Positions 35,608 through 44,158 of a DNA stretch of 64,000 nucleotides are shown in pieces (within the stretch, counting starts at the first letter, position 1; the number at the start of each line of letters is the position of its first letter). Origin of the DNA: Sphingomonas piscis (GTDB lineage Bacteria; Pseudomonadota; Alphaproteobacteria; Sphingomonadales; Sphingomonadaceae); the NCBI RefSeq assembly GCF_011300455.1, contig NZ_CP049869.1:744001-808000 (forward strand). The letters are read 5' to 3'. Both the position numbers and the translations under genes were made by a program. Below the pieces are notes generated by a model that did no database searches, was not told the origin of the DNA, and was given only the letters and a program-made list of their open reading frames with translations.

Positions 35608-36350
35608 ATATCGAGCAGGGCGTACGGGCGGTCGAACGCCTTTTTCACCACGAACTGCGCGCAATTGTAGACCGGCTTGCCGCCCATCGTCTTGCCTTCG
35701 TAGCTGCCGTGATGGGCGTGGCCGTGGACCACCGCCTGGACATGGTCGAAGCGGTCGATCGCGTCTGCCAGCCGTTGGGTGCCGAGATATTGGAAGATCT
35801 CCGTCCATTCGCCGACCAACGTGTCCGGGATTGGCGAGTAGTGAAGCACCGCCACGGACTTCGGTGTGCGGATCGTGCGCAGCCCATTCTCGAGCTTGCG
35901 CGCCTCATTGTTGGCGACGTCGACGAAGGCCTTGATCTCCGGCTCCCCGAACGGCGCCAACTCGCCGCGTCCGAACCCGCCGACGAAGCCCTTCACGCCG
36001 GCAAAGCCGATGCCTTCGATCTCCACCGCTTGCTCGTCGAGCACGGTCATGCCTGCCTGCTGGAGGATCTCCTTCACATGCTCCGGCTGGCCGCATTCGT
36101 AATCGTGATTTCCCAGCACACCGACCACGGGCACCTTCGCGGCACGGATGTCGTCGGCGAGGATCTCGGCCTCCTTCGTCTTACCGAAGTTGGTGAGGTC
36201 GCCGCACAGCACGATGACGTCCGCTTCGCCCGACATTTCGACGAACAGGTCGCGGTAGGGATTGGCGTTGCTCTCGGTGACGTGAAGGTCGCCGATCGCG
36301 GCGATGCGCACCGTGGCGCTGGTGGTGTCCTGCTGTTCAACGTCGTTCAT
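35604..36350 (-). CDS. calcineurin-like metallophosphoesterase
   Basis: A 248-residue phosphoesterase. The five metal-site blocks are present in order: GDLHV, GDLTNFG, GNHDYE, HYSP and GHAHHG. Such proteins hydrolyse phosphomonoesters or diesters with a dinuclear metal centre. The substrate is unpredictable. AGGA lies 5 bases before the ATG at 36350. The start overlaps the end of the nucleotidyltransferase gene by 14 bases, which suggests coupled expression and a joint function. Confidence 0.9.
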   Translation of the reverse strand: MNDVEQQDTTSATVRIAAIGDLHVTESNANPYRDLFVEMSGEADVIVLCGDLTNFGKTKEAEILADDIRAAKVPVVGVLGNHDYECGQPEHVKEILQQAGMTVLDEQAVEIEGIGFAGVKGFVGGFGRGELAPFGEPEIKAFVDVANNEARKLENGLRTIRTPKSVAVLHYSPIPDTLVGEWTEIFQYLGTQRLADAIDRFDHVQAVVHGHAHHGSYEGKTMGGKPVYNCAQFVVKKAFDRPYALLDI

Positions 36351-37119
36351 GGCGTTCCTCAAGATTGCCGACGGCTTCGGAGAAGCCCCATTCCTTGATG
36401 TCGGGGAGATAGTCGCGCGGGGAGAAGAGCCGGCCGCGGCAGACCTTCATGCCCGGTGCGGGCATTTCCGCCTGCGCCTGCAGGCGCCCGATCAATTCGT
36501 CGAACAGCCACCGCGGGATCGCTTCGCGCTCGCTCGGGTAGATGAAGCGGAAGTTGAGCACTGCCATCAGCAGCACTTCCCAGTGAAGCTCCATGTTCGA
36601 CAGCAGCCGGCGCCAGTCGATTTCGTCATGCTTTTTGAGGATAACGTGGGCGACGTCCGCGCCGTCGTAGCGGTAGCGGTCCTGGACGTAGATCTTCGAC
36701 CAGACGAACTCGGTCGGCGGCACGATCTTCACCACCGTGTCGTATATGCTGACGCGGGGCGCATGTTCGAACCAGTCGTCGGTGACGTGGGTCGAGGCGG
36801 TGGGCATGTTGAAGATAACGTCCAGGAACAGCTCGCCCCGGCACACGCGCGCCAGCCAGCGCTCGTCCACCATCTGGACCTCAAACCCATGGCTCTTGAA
36901 GAAGGCGAGGATGCGCAGGCAGTCGCCGGCCTTTGCAAACACGTCGACGTCCTTCGTCGGGCGAACGATCCCGGTGTAAAATGACAAGGCGTAAGTGCCG
37001 GACACAAGGAAGGGCACTTCCGACTGGGCGAGCAGGTGCAGCACCTCTGAAAAGAAATCTTCCGAATCCGGTGGCGGGTCGAACTGGGACGTGTCGAGTA
37101 TGGTAGGCTCGTGAAGCAT
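36337..37119 (-). CDS. nucleotidyltransferase-superfamily protein
   Basis: A 260-residue protein of the Pol-beta-like nucleotidyltransferase fold. PFLVSGTYALSFYTGIVRPTKDVDVFA supplies the GS/GT-x-A-L motif and the DxD metal ligands (KDVDVF), and a third acidic residue may be in the LFLDVIFN segment. It may transfer nucleotides to a small molecule or protein. It is not a close match to antibiotic-resistance enzymes. It overlaps the downstream metallophosphoesterase gene by 14 bases. The start is the ATG at 37119 with AGGA upstream. The longer reading frame upstream runs into the MgtC promoter and is unlikely. Confidence 0.78.
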   Translation of the reverse strand: MLHEPTILDTSQFDPPPDSEDFFSEVLHLLAQSEVPFLVSGTYALSFYTGIVRPTKDVDVFAKAGDCLRILAFFKSHGFEVQMVDERWLARVCRGELFLDVIFNMPTASTHVTDDWFEHAPRVSIYDTVVKIVPPTEFVWSKIYVQDRYRYDGADVAHVILKKHDEIDWRRLLSNMELHWEVLLMAVLNFRFIYPSEREAIPRWLFDELIGRLQAQAEMPAPGMKVCRGRLFSPRDYLPDIKEWGFSEAVGNLEERHERR

Positions 37120-37209
37120 AAGTCCTGAACGCGGCGCGGCGTTGGAGTTTCCGGAGCGCCATTCACAAAGCCGTGTGCAGCCAGTCGCGACCGGCCGCGT
37201 TACACTTTC

Positions 37210-37728
37210 ATGACAGAGCTTCTTCAAGCCAACTCGTTCGAGATTCTGCCTCACCTCCTGTCGCTTCTCGTCGCCTACGCCCTGGCTTTCCCGATTGGCT
37301 GGAATCGTGAGCGCGAAGAAAGAAGCGCGGGCCTCCGCACGTTTCCGCTAGTTGCGGTCGCTACCTGCGGCGTCGTGCAGGCGGCGGAGAGCTCGATGCC
37401 TGCGACACCGGAGGCGATGGCGCGCATCATCGAAGGGCTGATTACCGGCATGGGTTTCATCGGCGGCGGCGCGATCCTCCGAATGAAGGACAGTGTGCGC
37501 GGCACGGCGACCGCCGCGAGCCTTTGGATCACCGGAGCGATCGGCATTTCGGTCGGGCTTGGAAGCTATGATGTCGCGATCTTGCTCGCGGCGGCGACGG
37601 TGATCACCTTGTGGCTATTGTCGCCGCTGAAGAAGCTTGGACAGTCCGCCTCCAACCTCACCGAACCGGATGACCGTGCGGCAGCGGATGCGAATGCGGA
37701 CAAGCCGAAGGAAGAGCGTCAGCAGTAG
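37210..37728 (+). CDS. MgtC/SapB family membrane protein
   Basis: A 172-residue protein with four to five hydrophobic helices. The MgtC family hallmark is seen in FPIGWNREREERSAGLRTFPLVAVATCGVV and GLITGMGFIGGGAILRMKDSVRGTATAASLWITGAIGISVGLG. The C-terminal tail is hydrophilic. MgtC proteins support growth in low magnesium or in host macrophages and may modulate the ATP synthase. The precise role here is unknown. The gene is divergent from the nucleotidyltransferase gene, with 90 bases between them. Confidence 0.9.
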   Translation: MTELLQANSFEILPHLLSLLVAYALAFPIGWNREREERSAGLRTFPLVAVATCGVVQAAESSMPATPEAMARIIEGLITGMGFIGGGAILRMKDSVRGTATAASLWITGAIGISVGLGSYDVAILLAAATVITLWLLSPLKKLGQSASNLTEPDDRAAADANADKPKEERQQ

Positions 37729-37761
37729 CGAAGCAGGTGCGCTTGCCCTATCGGCGGCGAC

Positions 37762-38220
37762 ATGATCCGCATATCTTCGCCCCTTGCCTTTCTTCTTCTC
37801 GCATCTTGCTCCGGCGAGGCTGGCGCGCCCCAGATCGAAGTCAAAGATGCGTGGGTGCGACCCACGGTCGGCGCAGGACAGATGACCGCCGGTTACGCGA
37901 CCATCGTCAATTCGGGCGGCGCCAACGATCGATTGATCGGCGCGGAGACGGACGCCGCCGCCAAGGTCACGCTCCATTCGTCTTCAAACAAGAATGGCAT
38001 TGCACGCATGCGCCCGCTGGCAAACGGCCTTCCGGTCGGTGGCGGCGGTACGGCGACGCTTAGCCCGGGCGGCAACCATCTGATGTTGGAACAGCTCAGC
38101 CGTCCGCTTGCGCCCGGACAGAGCGTCCGGCTGACCCTTCGCTTCGAGAAAGCGGGTGAAAAGGTCGTCACCGCTGCAGTTAGGAATGAACCGGCAACGA
38201 CGGGTCACGAAGGACATTGA
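37762..38220 (+). CDS. copper chaperone PCu(A)C, lipoprotein
   Basis: A 152-residue periplasmic copper chaperone. The signal ends in LLLASC (lipobox, cysteine 16). The copper-binding pattern is H72, M83 and the HxM in GNHLML, followed by the C-terminal HEGH. PCuAC delivers Cu(I) to cytochrome oxidase CuA. It is directly followed by a SCO1 protein, the usual partner, with only one base between them. This supports a cytochrome oxidase assembly unit. Confidence 0.92.
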   Translation: MIRISSPLAFLLLASCSGEAGAPQIEVKDAWVRPTVGAGQMTAGYATIVNSGGANDRLIGAETDAAAKVTLHSSSNKNGIARMRPLANGLPVGGGGTATLSPGGNHLMLEQLSRPLAPGQSVRLTLRFEKAGEKVVTAAVRNEPATTGHEGH

Positions 38221-38221
38221 G

Positions 38222-38821
38222 ATGAAGCGCGTTCGCATCTTCCTGTGGTTGCTGGTCGCACTTGCGCTTGCCGGCTTTGCATATCTCCAGCTGCGGCCTG
38301 CACCGGAGCAGGCTGGCGGCAGCGGTTCGGCTGTGTCCGCCCTGACACTGGGTGGACCGTTCACCCTCACCGGCGCCGACGGCAAGCCGTTCAGCAGCCA
38401 AACGCTCAGCGGGAAGCCCTACGTCATTTTCTTCGGCTTCACCCATTGCCCCGACGTTTGCCCGACGACGCTGGCGCGCCTAGTGCGCTTGCGTCAGCAG
38501 CTCGGCGGCGACGGCAACACGCCGGCAATTCTGTTCGTGTCCGTCGACCCGGAGCGCGACGGCCCTGCTGAGGTCGGCAAATATGCGACCTTGTTCAACG
38601 CGCCGATCACCGGGCTTACGGGCACGCCCGCTCAGATTGCGCAGGTGAAGAAGCAGTTCGGCATCTTTTCAAAGAAGGTGCTTGACGGAAGCGGCGGCTA
38701 CAGCGTCGATCATACGGCAACCGCCCTGCTATTCGGCAGTGACGGCAAGTTCGTCGCCACGATTGCGCCGGAGGAACCCGACAGCAGTGCGCTGGACAAG
38801 CTGAAGCGGATCGCCGGCTGA
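38222..38821 (+). CDS. SCO1/SenC family cytochrome oxidase assembly protein
   Basis: A 199-residue thioredoxin-fold protein with one N-terminal membrane anchor (LWLLVALALAGFAYLQL). The copper motif CPDVC (CxxxC) and the later histidine in SVDHTATALLF are intact. SCO1 metalates the CuA centre of cytochrome c oxidase together with PCuAC, which is encoded just upstream. An AAGGA ribosome site lies 7 bases before the ATG at 38222. This start is favoured because the alternative upstream ATG lies inside the PCuAC gene. Confidence 0.93.
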   Translation: MKRVRIFLWLLVALALAGFAYLQLRPAPEQAGGSGSAVSALTLGGPFTLTGADGKPFSSQTLSGKPYVIFFGFTHCPDVCPTTLARLVRLRQQLGGDGNTPAILFVSVDPERDGPAEVGKYATLFNAPITGLTGTPAQIAQVKKQFGIFSKKVLDGSGGYSVDHTATALLFGSDGKFVATIAPEEPDSSALDKLKRIAG

Positions 38822-38869
38822 TGCGATTCCCGCTTGCCCTCCCTGCGCTTTGCGGCGAACCTTGCGGCC

Positions 38870-39919
38870 ATGAAACAACTTCTCGCCGCCACCGCCCTGC
38901 TCTTCACTCTTAGCGCCGCCGCACCGATGAACGCGCCCGTCCCCGAAGCGAAGATCGAGCGGCAGGATGCCGCGCTCGACCGGCTGATCGCTCCCGGCAC
39001 CACCGTCCGCAAGCTCGGCGAAGGCATGCGATGGTCGGAAGGTCCGGTGTGGATCGCCGACGGACAATATCTGCTGTTCAGTGATGTGCCGGGCAACCGA
39101 ATCCACAAGTGGAGCGAAGCAGAAGGCCTAACCGTCTGGAAGGAGCCCTCGGGTGGCGACGGACCGGCCAAGCCCGGCTTTCGGGAGCCGGGCACCAACG
39201 GATTGAAGCCCGGGTTCGCCGGACAGATCCTCGCCGCCGATCATGGCAGCCGGGCGATCGCCGCCATCGACCTCGCGACCAAGGCGAAGCGGATGCTGGT
39301 CACCAGCTATCAGGGGAAGAAGTTCAACTCGCCTAATGACATTGCGGTCGCCGCTGACGGGACGATCTGGTTCACTGACCCGCCCTACGGGCTCGACGGG
39401 CTGAACGATTCCCCGCTCAAGGAGCAAAAGGCCAACGGCGTCTATCGGGCGACATCGGACGGCAAGGCCGTACTGGTCGAACCGTCGCTAAGCTTTCCCA
39501 ACGGCCTCGGCTTCTCGCCCGACGGAAAGACGTTGTACGTTACTGTCTCCGATCCCAAGCGCGCGGTCATCATGGCTTATGACGTGACGCCGCAGCAAAC
39601 GTTGGCCCGCGCCCGCGTGTTCAGCGACATGACGGCGCTGGTAAGCCCGGCGAACCCCGGCCTTCCGGACGGCATGACCGTCGACGAATATGGCAACGTC
39701 TGGTCCAGCGGCCCGGGCGGCATTCACATCTTCTCGCCGGCGGGTAAGCGGCTCGGGCTCATCAGAACGGGCACGGCGATCGCCAACCTGGCGTTTGGCG
39801 GACCCGATGGAACGACACTGTTCCTGACCTCCAATCACATGCTGGTGTCGCTACCCACCAAGGTGCACGCGGCGCCTGTCCACGCACCCGCCATCTTCGA
39901 AACCGGCGAGCGCGGATAG
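38870..39919 (+). CDS. secreted SMP-30/gluconolactonase family protein
   Basis: A 349-residue beta-propeller lactonase with a signal peptide (MKQLLAATALLFTLSAAAPM). Metal-binding residues are likely in WSEGPVW (Glu), SPNDIAV (Asn) and GLPDGMTVD (Asp). Family members hydrolyse sugar lactones such as gluconolactone. Its place just upstream of the xylose locus suggests a periplasmic aldonolactonase, but it lies before the first operator, so co-regulation is unproven. The ATG at 38870 begins the signal peptide. A second, cytoplasmic member is encoded at 51404. Confidence 0.85.
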   Translation: MKQLLAATALLFTLSAAAPMNAPVPEAKIERQDAALDRLIAPGTTVRKLGEGMRWSEGPVWIADGQYLLFSDVPGNRIHKWSEAEGLTVWKEPSGGDGPAKPGFREPGTNGLKPGFAGQILAADHGSRAIAAIDLATKAKRMLVTSYQGKKFNSPNDIAVAADGTIWFTDPPYGLDGLNDSPLKEQKANGVYRATSDGKAVLVEPSLSFPNGLGFSPDGKTLYVTVSDPKRAVIMAYDVTPQQTLARARVFSDMTALVSPANPGLPDGMTVDEYGNVWSSGPGGIHIFSPAGKRLGLIRTGTAIANLAFGGPDGTTLFLTSNHMLVSLPTKVHAAPVHAPAIFETGERG

Positions 39920-39957
39920 GGTTCATCAAAGCAGCGCTTGCCAGAATCGGCAGCGCT

Positions 39958-39973
39958 CTGTTAGCGCTAACAG
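39958..39973. promoter_or_regulatory. operator palindrome A of the xylose regulon (before GH43)
   Basis: CTGTTAGCGCTAACAG is a perfect 16-base palindrome, 44 bases upstream of the GH43 start. Its core TTAGCGCTAA is shared with three further sites in this locus. It closely resembles the XylR operator described for Caulobacter xylX. It presumably controls the GH43-xylB-xylA transcript. Confidence 0.8.
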
Positions 39974-40016
39974 CGGGAGAGTCGGGGGACGTCGACCAAC
40001 CCGGGAGAGGAATGAA

Positions 40017-41204
40017 ATGAACGGCAAAGCGTATCTGGCCCTGTTGGCCGCTGGCACGGCTTCCATCACCCTGTCCGGCTGCACCACCGCAGCTGCGGTC
40101 GCTGCAGCGCAGGTCGCATCCACTGCGGCGCAGGTGGCAGCGCAGGCCAACACTGCAGAGGCTGCCGCTCCAGCGCCAGCTGTTGTAGCTGCAGCAGCAA
40201 ACGAGCCCCGCTCGCCGGAAGGTCTGCGCTACCTCTCGCAGCCATTGGTCACGGAAATCTACACCGCCGATCCATCGGCGCACGTGTTCGACAACCGTTT
40301 CTACATCTACGGTTCGCACGACATCAACGGCACGACGCCGGAAGACGATCTCGGCTCCCACTTCGAGATGCGCGACTATCGCGTGCTGTCGATGGACAGG
40401 GTCGGTGCGCCGGTGACGGTTCACCCGGTAGCCCTCGATATCAAGGACGTGCCCTGGGCGGGCCGGCAGATGTGGGCGCCCGACGCCGCCTTCAAGAACG
40501 GCAAATACTACCTCTATTTCCCGGCCAAGGATAAGCAGGACGTCTTCCGCATCGGCGTTGCCACCAGCAACAGTCCGACCGGTCCGTTCACCGCGCAGCC
40601 GCAGGCGATCAAGGGCAGCTACAGCATGGACCCGGCCGTCTTCACCGACGACGACGGCACCAGCTACATGTATTTCGGCGGCATCTGGGGCGGGCAGCTC
40701 CAGCGCTGGAACGGCAACACTTACAATCCGGACGGCGGCAATACCGACCTGAAGCAGGACAATGCCCCGGCAGCGGCGCCCCGCGTCGCCAAGATGCGTG
40801 GCGACATGCTCGAGTTCGCGGAGAGCCCGCGTCAGGTGCAGATCGTCGATGAGGCAGGCAAGCCTATCCTGGGTGGCGACCACGACCGGCGCTTCTTCGA
40901 AGCCTCGTGGATGCACAAGTACAACGGCAAATACTATTTCAGCTATTCGACCGGCGACACGCACTTCATCGCTTATGCAACGGGCGACTCACCCTATGGC
41001 CCGTTCACCTATCGCGGGCGCATCCTGTCGCCGGTCCAGGGTTGGACATCGCACCATTCGATCGTCCAGAAGGACGGCCGCTGGTGGCTGTTCTACCACG
41101 ACACGCAGCTCACGAATAAGACTCACCTGCGCAATGTGAAGGTGACGGAGCTGACCTATAATCCGGATGGCACGATCCGGACCATTGACCCTTTCGTCCG
41201 TTAA
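40017..41204 (+). CDS. GH43 family beta-xylosidase/alpha-arabinofuranosidase, lipoprotein
   Basis: A 395-residue enzyme. The lipoprotein signal ends LSGC (cysteine 22), then an Ala-rich linker (about 24-62) leads into the five-bladed GH43 propeller. The catalytic set is visible: base Asp in TADPSAHVFDNRFYIYGSHD, modulator Asp in SMDPAVFTDDDG, and acid Glu in FFEASWMHKYNG. GH43 enzymes remove xylose or arabinose from xylan fragments. It would act at the outer or periplasmic face. It leads the transcript with xylB and xylA, 6 bases upstream of xylB, beneath operator A. Confidence 0.92.
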   Translation: MNGKAYLALLAAGTASITLSGCTTAAAVAAAQVASTAAQVAAQANTAEAAAPAPAVVAAAANEPRSPEGLRYLSQPLVTEIYTADPSAHVFDNRFYIYGSHDINGTTPEDDLGSHFEMRDYRVLSMDRVGAPVTVHPVALDIKDVPWAGRQMWAPDAAFKNGKYYLYFPAKDKQDVFRIGVATSNSPTGPFTAQPQAIKGSYSMDPAVFTDDDGTSYMYFGGIWGGQLQRWNGNTYNPDGGNTDLKQDNAPAAAPRVAKMRGDMLEFAESPRQVQIVDEAGKPILGGDHDRRFFEASWMHKYNGKYYFSYSTGDTHFIAYATGDSPYGPFTYRGRILSPVQGWTSHHSIVQKDGRWWLFYHDTQLTNKTHLRNVKVTELTYNPDGTIRTIDPFVR

Positions 41205-41210
41205 GCCGTC

Positions 41211-42665
41211 ATGTATCTCGGCATTGATGTCGGCACGTCCGGCGTAAAGGCGGCATTGCTTGCCGCCGACGGCTCGCTGGTCGAGCAGGCGACGGCGCCG
41301 CTCGAAGTTTCCCGCCCCGCCCCGATGCACTCGGAACAGGACCCAGCCGACTGGTGGGCGGCGACGGAAAAGGCGGTGCTGTCGCTTAAGGCTCAGAACC
41401 GCAAGGCGGTGCGGGGCATCGGCGTTGCCGGGCAAATGCACGGCGCCACCCTGCTCGATGCGCAGGACCGTGTGCTTCGCCCCGCTATTTTGTGGAACGA
41501 CGGTCGCTCCGAAGCCGAGTGCGCAGAACTGGAAGCCGCCGAACCGCGCAGCCGCGAGATCATCGCCAACGCGGTAATGGCCGGCTTCACCGCGCCCAAG
41601 CTGCTGTGGGTGAGGAAGCACGAGCGGGAGATCTTTGACCAGGTCCGCTCCGTGCTGCTGCCCAAGGATTATGTGCGGCTGCTGATGACCGGCACCAAGG
41701 CGTGCGACATGGCGGACGCCAGCGGCACCTGCTGGCTCGACGTGGCAAACAGGTCCTGGTCCGAAGAGATGCTGACCGCCACCGGGCTCAGCCTCTCGGC
41801 GATGCCCGAGCTGTTCGAAGGCAATGCTGTCACCGGCAATCTCTTGGCCGACGTCGCCGCACGCTGGGGCATGGACAGCGTGCCCGTCGTTGCCGGCGGC
41901 GGCGATAATGCCGCGGCTGCGGTCGGCCTTGGCGTGGTCAATGATGGCGATGCCTTCATCTCGCTCGGTACATCGGGTGTCGTGTTCGTCGCCACCGACA
42001 GCCTGCGCGCCAACCCGAGCCGAGGCCTTCATGCGTTCTGTCACGCATTACCCAACATGTGGCACCAGATGTCGGTGATGCTGAGCGCCGCCGCCTCGCT
42101 CGACTGGGCGTCGAAGAATGTACTCGGCACGGAGGACGTTCCTGCGCTGCTGACGCTCGCCGAGGACAGCACCGGCGAAGCGCCCTACTTCCTTCCGTAC
42201 CTGACTGGCGAGCGTACCCCCCACGCCGACCCGCATGCGCAGGGCGTTCTGTTCGGGCTGCGCGCCGAGACGGGGCGTCCGGAAATCGCCCGATCGATCG
42301 TCGAGGGTGTCGCGATGGGTCTCCGCGACGGGCTCGATACGATTACCGAGTCGGGCTCCAAAGTCGAAAGCCTCACCGTGGCTGGCGGCGGCTCGCGCTC
42401 TCTCTTCTGGGGCCGCATCCTCGCCGGTGCGCTCGACACGCCGCTCGTCTACCGCGCCGGCGGGGACGTTGGTCCCGCTTTCGGCGCCGCGCGGCTTGCG
42501 CTGATGGCAGTGGAGGGCGCACCGGTTGCCGATGCTTGCCCACCCCCGACCATGATCGCGACCGTGGAACCCGAGCCCGCGATCGTTTCCTACTTTCAAG
42601 GGCGGCAGCCGCGCTTCCGCTCCCTCTATTCCGCACTCCAGTCCAGCTTCCGAGGTGACCAATGA
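41211..42665 (+). CDS. xylB: xylulokinase
   Basis: A 484-residue FGGY-family kinase. It has [17 protein letters not shown] (ATP loop), [26 protein letters not shown], and the later [13 protein letters not shown] and [17 protein letters not shown]. These are typical of XylB. It phosphorylates D-xylulose to xylulose 5-phosphate for the pentose phosphate pathway. The stop overlaps the xylA ATG (ATGA at 42662-42665), so the two are coupled. Note that the D-xylose dehydrogenase gene at 50661 has also been called xylB in Caulobacter, but is a different enzyme. Confidence 0.95.
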   Translation: MYLGIDVGTSGVKAALLAADGSLVEQATAPLEVSRPAPMHSEQDPADWWAATEKAVLSLKAQNRKAVRGIGVAGQMHGATLLDAQDRVLRPAILWNDGRSEAECAELEAAEPRSREIIANAVMAGFTAPKLLWVRKHEREIFDQVRSVLLPKDYVRLLMTGTKACDMADASGTCWLDVANRSWSEEMLTATGLSLSAMPELFEGNAVTGNLLADVAARWGMDSVPVVAGGGDNAAAAVGLGVVNDGDAFISLGTSGVVFVATDSLRANPSRGLHAFCHALPNMWHQMSVMLSAAASLDWASKNVLGTEDVPALLTLAEDSTGEAPYFLPYLTGERTPHADPHAQGVLFGLRAETGRPEIARSIVEGVAMGLRDGLDTITESGSKVESLTVAGGGSRSLFWGRILAGALDTPLVYRAGGDVGPAFGAARLALMAVEGAPVADACPPPTMIATVEPEPAIVSYFQGRQPRFRSLYSALQSSFRGDQ

Positions 42666-43978
42666 CCGACCGCGTTTTCGCCGACATCGAGCCCATCAAG
42701 TATGAGGGCCCGGACAGCGACAATATGCTCGCCTACCGCTATTACGATCCCAAGCGACAGGTGCTGGGCAAGTCGATGGAGGAGCATCTCCGCCTCGCCG
42801 TTTGCTATTGGCATAGCTTCGCCTGGCCGGGTGCGGACATTTTTGGCGCGGGCACGTTCGAGCGTCCTTGGATGCCGGCGCAGGCCTGCACTGAGGACAT
42901 GGCCGAGATCAAGCTGCAGAACGCATTCGACTTCTTCGAGCGGCTCGGCGCCCCCTTCTTCTGCTTCCACGATGTCGACGCCATGGCCGTCGCCAACACG
43001 ACGCAGGAGCATCAGCGCAACCTGGCCGCCATTGCAGACGCAATGCAGAAGCGGATGGAGACCGGTGGCACCAAGCTGCTGTGGGGCACCGCCAACCTCT
43101 TCTCCCACCCGCGCTATGCCGCCGGTGCGGCGACCAGCCCCGATCCCGACATCTATGCGTGGGCCGCCTTCCAGGTCCGCGAAATGCTGGAGACCACGCA
43201 TCGTCTGGGCGGCGCGAATTACGTCCTGTGGGGCGGCCGGGAAGGCTACGACTCTATTCTCAACACCAAGCTGGGCCAGGAGCTCGATCAGCTCGGCCGC
43301 TTCCTGAATATGGTCGTCGAGCACAAGCATAAGATCGGCTTCACGGGCAAAATCCTGATTGAACCGAAGCCGCATGAGCCGGCCAAGCACCAGTACGATC
43401 GCGACACGGCCACTGTGTACGGCTTCCTGGAGCGCTACGGCCTCATCGGCGAAGTGTTCGTCAACATCGAGGCGAACCATGCGACTCTCGCCGGCAACAG
43501 CTTCGAGCATGAGATCGCTACCGCCGTCGCGCTGGGCGTGTTCGGCTCCATCGACATCAACCGCGGCGACCCGCAGAACGGCTGGGACACGGACCAATTC
43601 CCGAACGATGTGCCGGGCCTGACGCTGGCGTTGCTGGAGATCCTGAAGGGCGGCGGTTTCGACACCGGCGGCTTCAACTTCGACAGCAAGGTGCGGCGCC
43701 AGTCGATCGATCCTGTCGATCTCTACTACGGCCACATTGGCGGCATCGACGTTCTCGCCAAGGCGCTGCTCAATGCGGCCGCGCTCATCGAAGATGGCCG
43801 ACTGCAGAAGTTCGCCGACGAACGCTACGCCGGCTGGCAGGGCGAGTTCGGGCAGAAGGCGCTGAAGTCTGCAACGCTTGCAGAACTGGCCGACCATGCG
43901 CTGCAGGCGAACAGCACCAAGCGTCCGTCATCCGGTCGTCAGGAATATCTCGAAAACCTCATCAACCGCTTCGTCTGA
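42662..43978 (+). CDS. xylA: xylose isomerase
   Basis: A 438-residue class II xylose isomerase. The family blocks are [24 protein letters not shown] (active-site histidine), [24 protein letters not shown], the metal glutamate in [11 protein letters not shown] and [14 protein letters not shown]. It converts D-xylose to D-xylulose with divalent metal. It is translationally coupled to xylB and followed by a hairpin terminator. Its presence next to oxidative-pathway genes means the cell can use two xylose routes. Confidence 0.97.
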   Translation: MTDRVFADIEPIKYEGPDSDNMLAYRYYDPKRQVLGKSMEEHLRLAVCYWHSFAWPGADIFGAGTFERPWMPAQACTEDMAEIKLQNAFDFFERLGAPFFCFHDVDAMAVANTTQEHQRNLAAIADAMQKRMETGGTKLLWGTANLFSHPRYAAGAATSPDPDIYAWAAFQVREMLETTHRLGGANYVLWGGREGYDSILNTKLGQELDQLGRFLNMVVEHKHKIGFTGKILIEPKPHEPAKHQYDRDTATVYGFLERYGLIGEVFVNIEANHATLAGNSFEHEIATAVALGVFGSIDINRGDPQNGWDTDQFPNDVPGLTLALLEILKGGGFDTGGFNFDSKVRRQSIDPVDLYYGHIGGIDVLAKALLNAAALIEDGRLQKFADERYAGWQGEFGQKALKSATLAELADHALQANSTKRPSSGRQEYLENLINRFV

Positions 43979-44003
43979 TCCAAAACCATCTCCGATGAAC
44001 GTG

Positions 44004-44030
44004 TCGCCCGGCCTTCGTGCCGGGCGATTT
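44004..44030 (+). terminator. terminator after xylA
   Basis: TCGCCCGGC-CTTCGT-GCCGGGCGA is a perfect 9-base stem with a 6-base loop, followed by TTT. It begins 25 bases after the xylA stop and would end the GH43-xylB-xylA transcript. The U-run is short. Confidence 0.72.
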
Positions 44031-44067
44031 CGCATGTGAAGAACGAGATTTCGGTACGTTTGCGCAA

Positions 44068-44081
44068 TGTTAGCGTTACCA
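44068..44081. promoter_or_regulatory. operator palindrome B of the xylose regulon (before GH3)
   Basis: TGTTAGCGTTACCA matches the operator consensus, with a GCG centre and two mismatches from perfect dyad symmetry. It lies 77 bases upstream of the GH3 start at 44159. Confidence 0.72.
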
Positions 44082-44158
44082 AGCACTTGTGGGCCTTTTC
44101 CCTTGCCCATAAGCACGTCGGTCGGAGCCTGGGAGAGCTCCTTGGAGGGAATGCACAC

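Noticed and set aside
36337..36984. toxin-antitoxin call for the nucleotidyltransferase
   Set aside because: The partner is a large five-motif metallophosphoesterase, not a small HEPN or antitoxin protein, and the protein is longer than MNT antitoxins.
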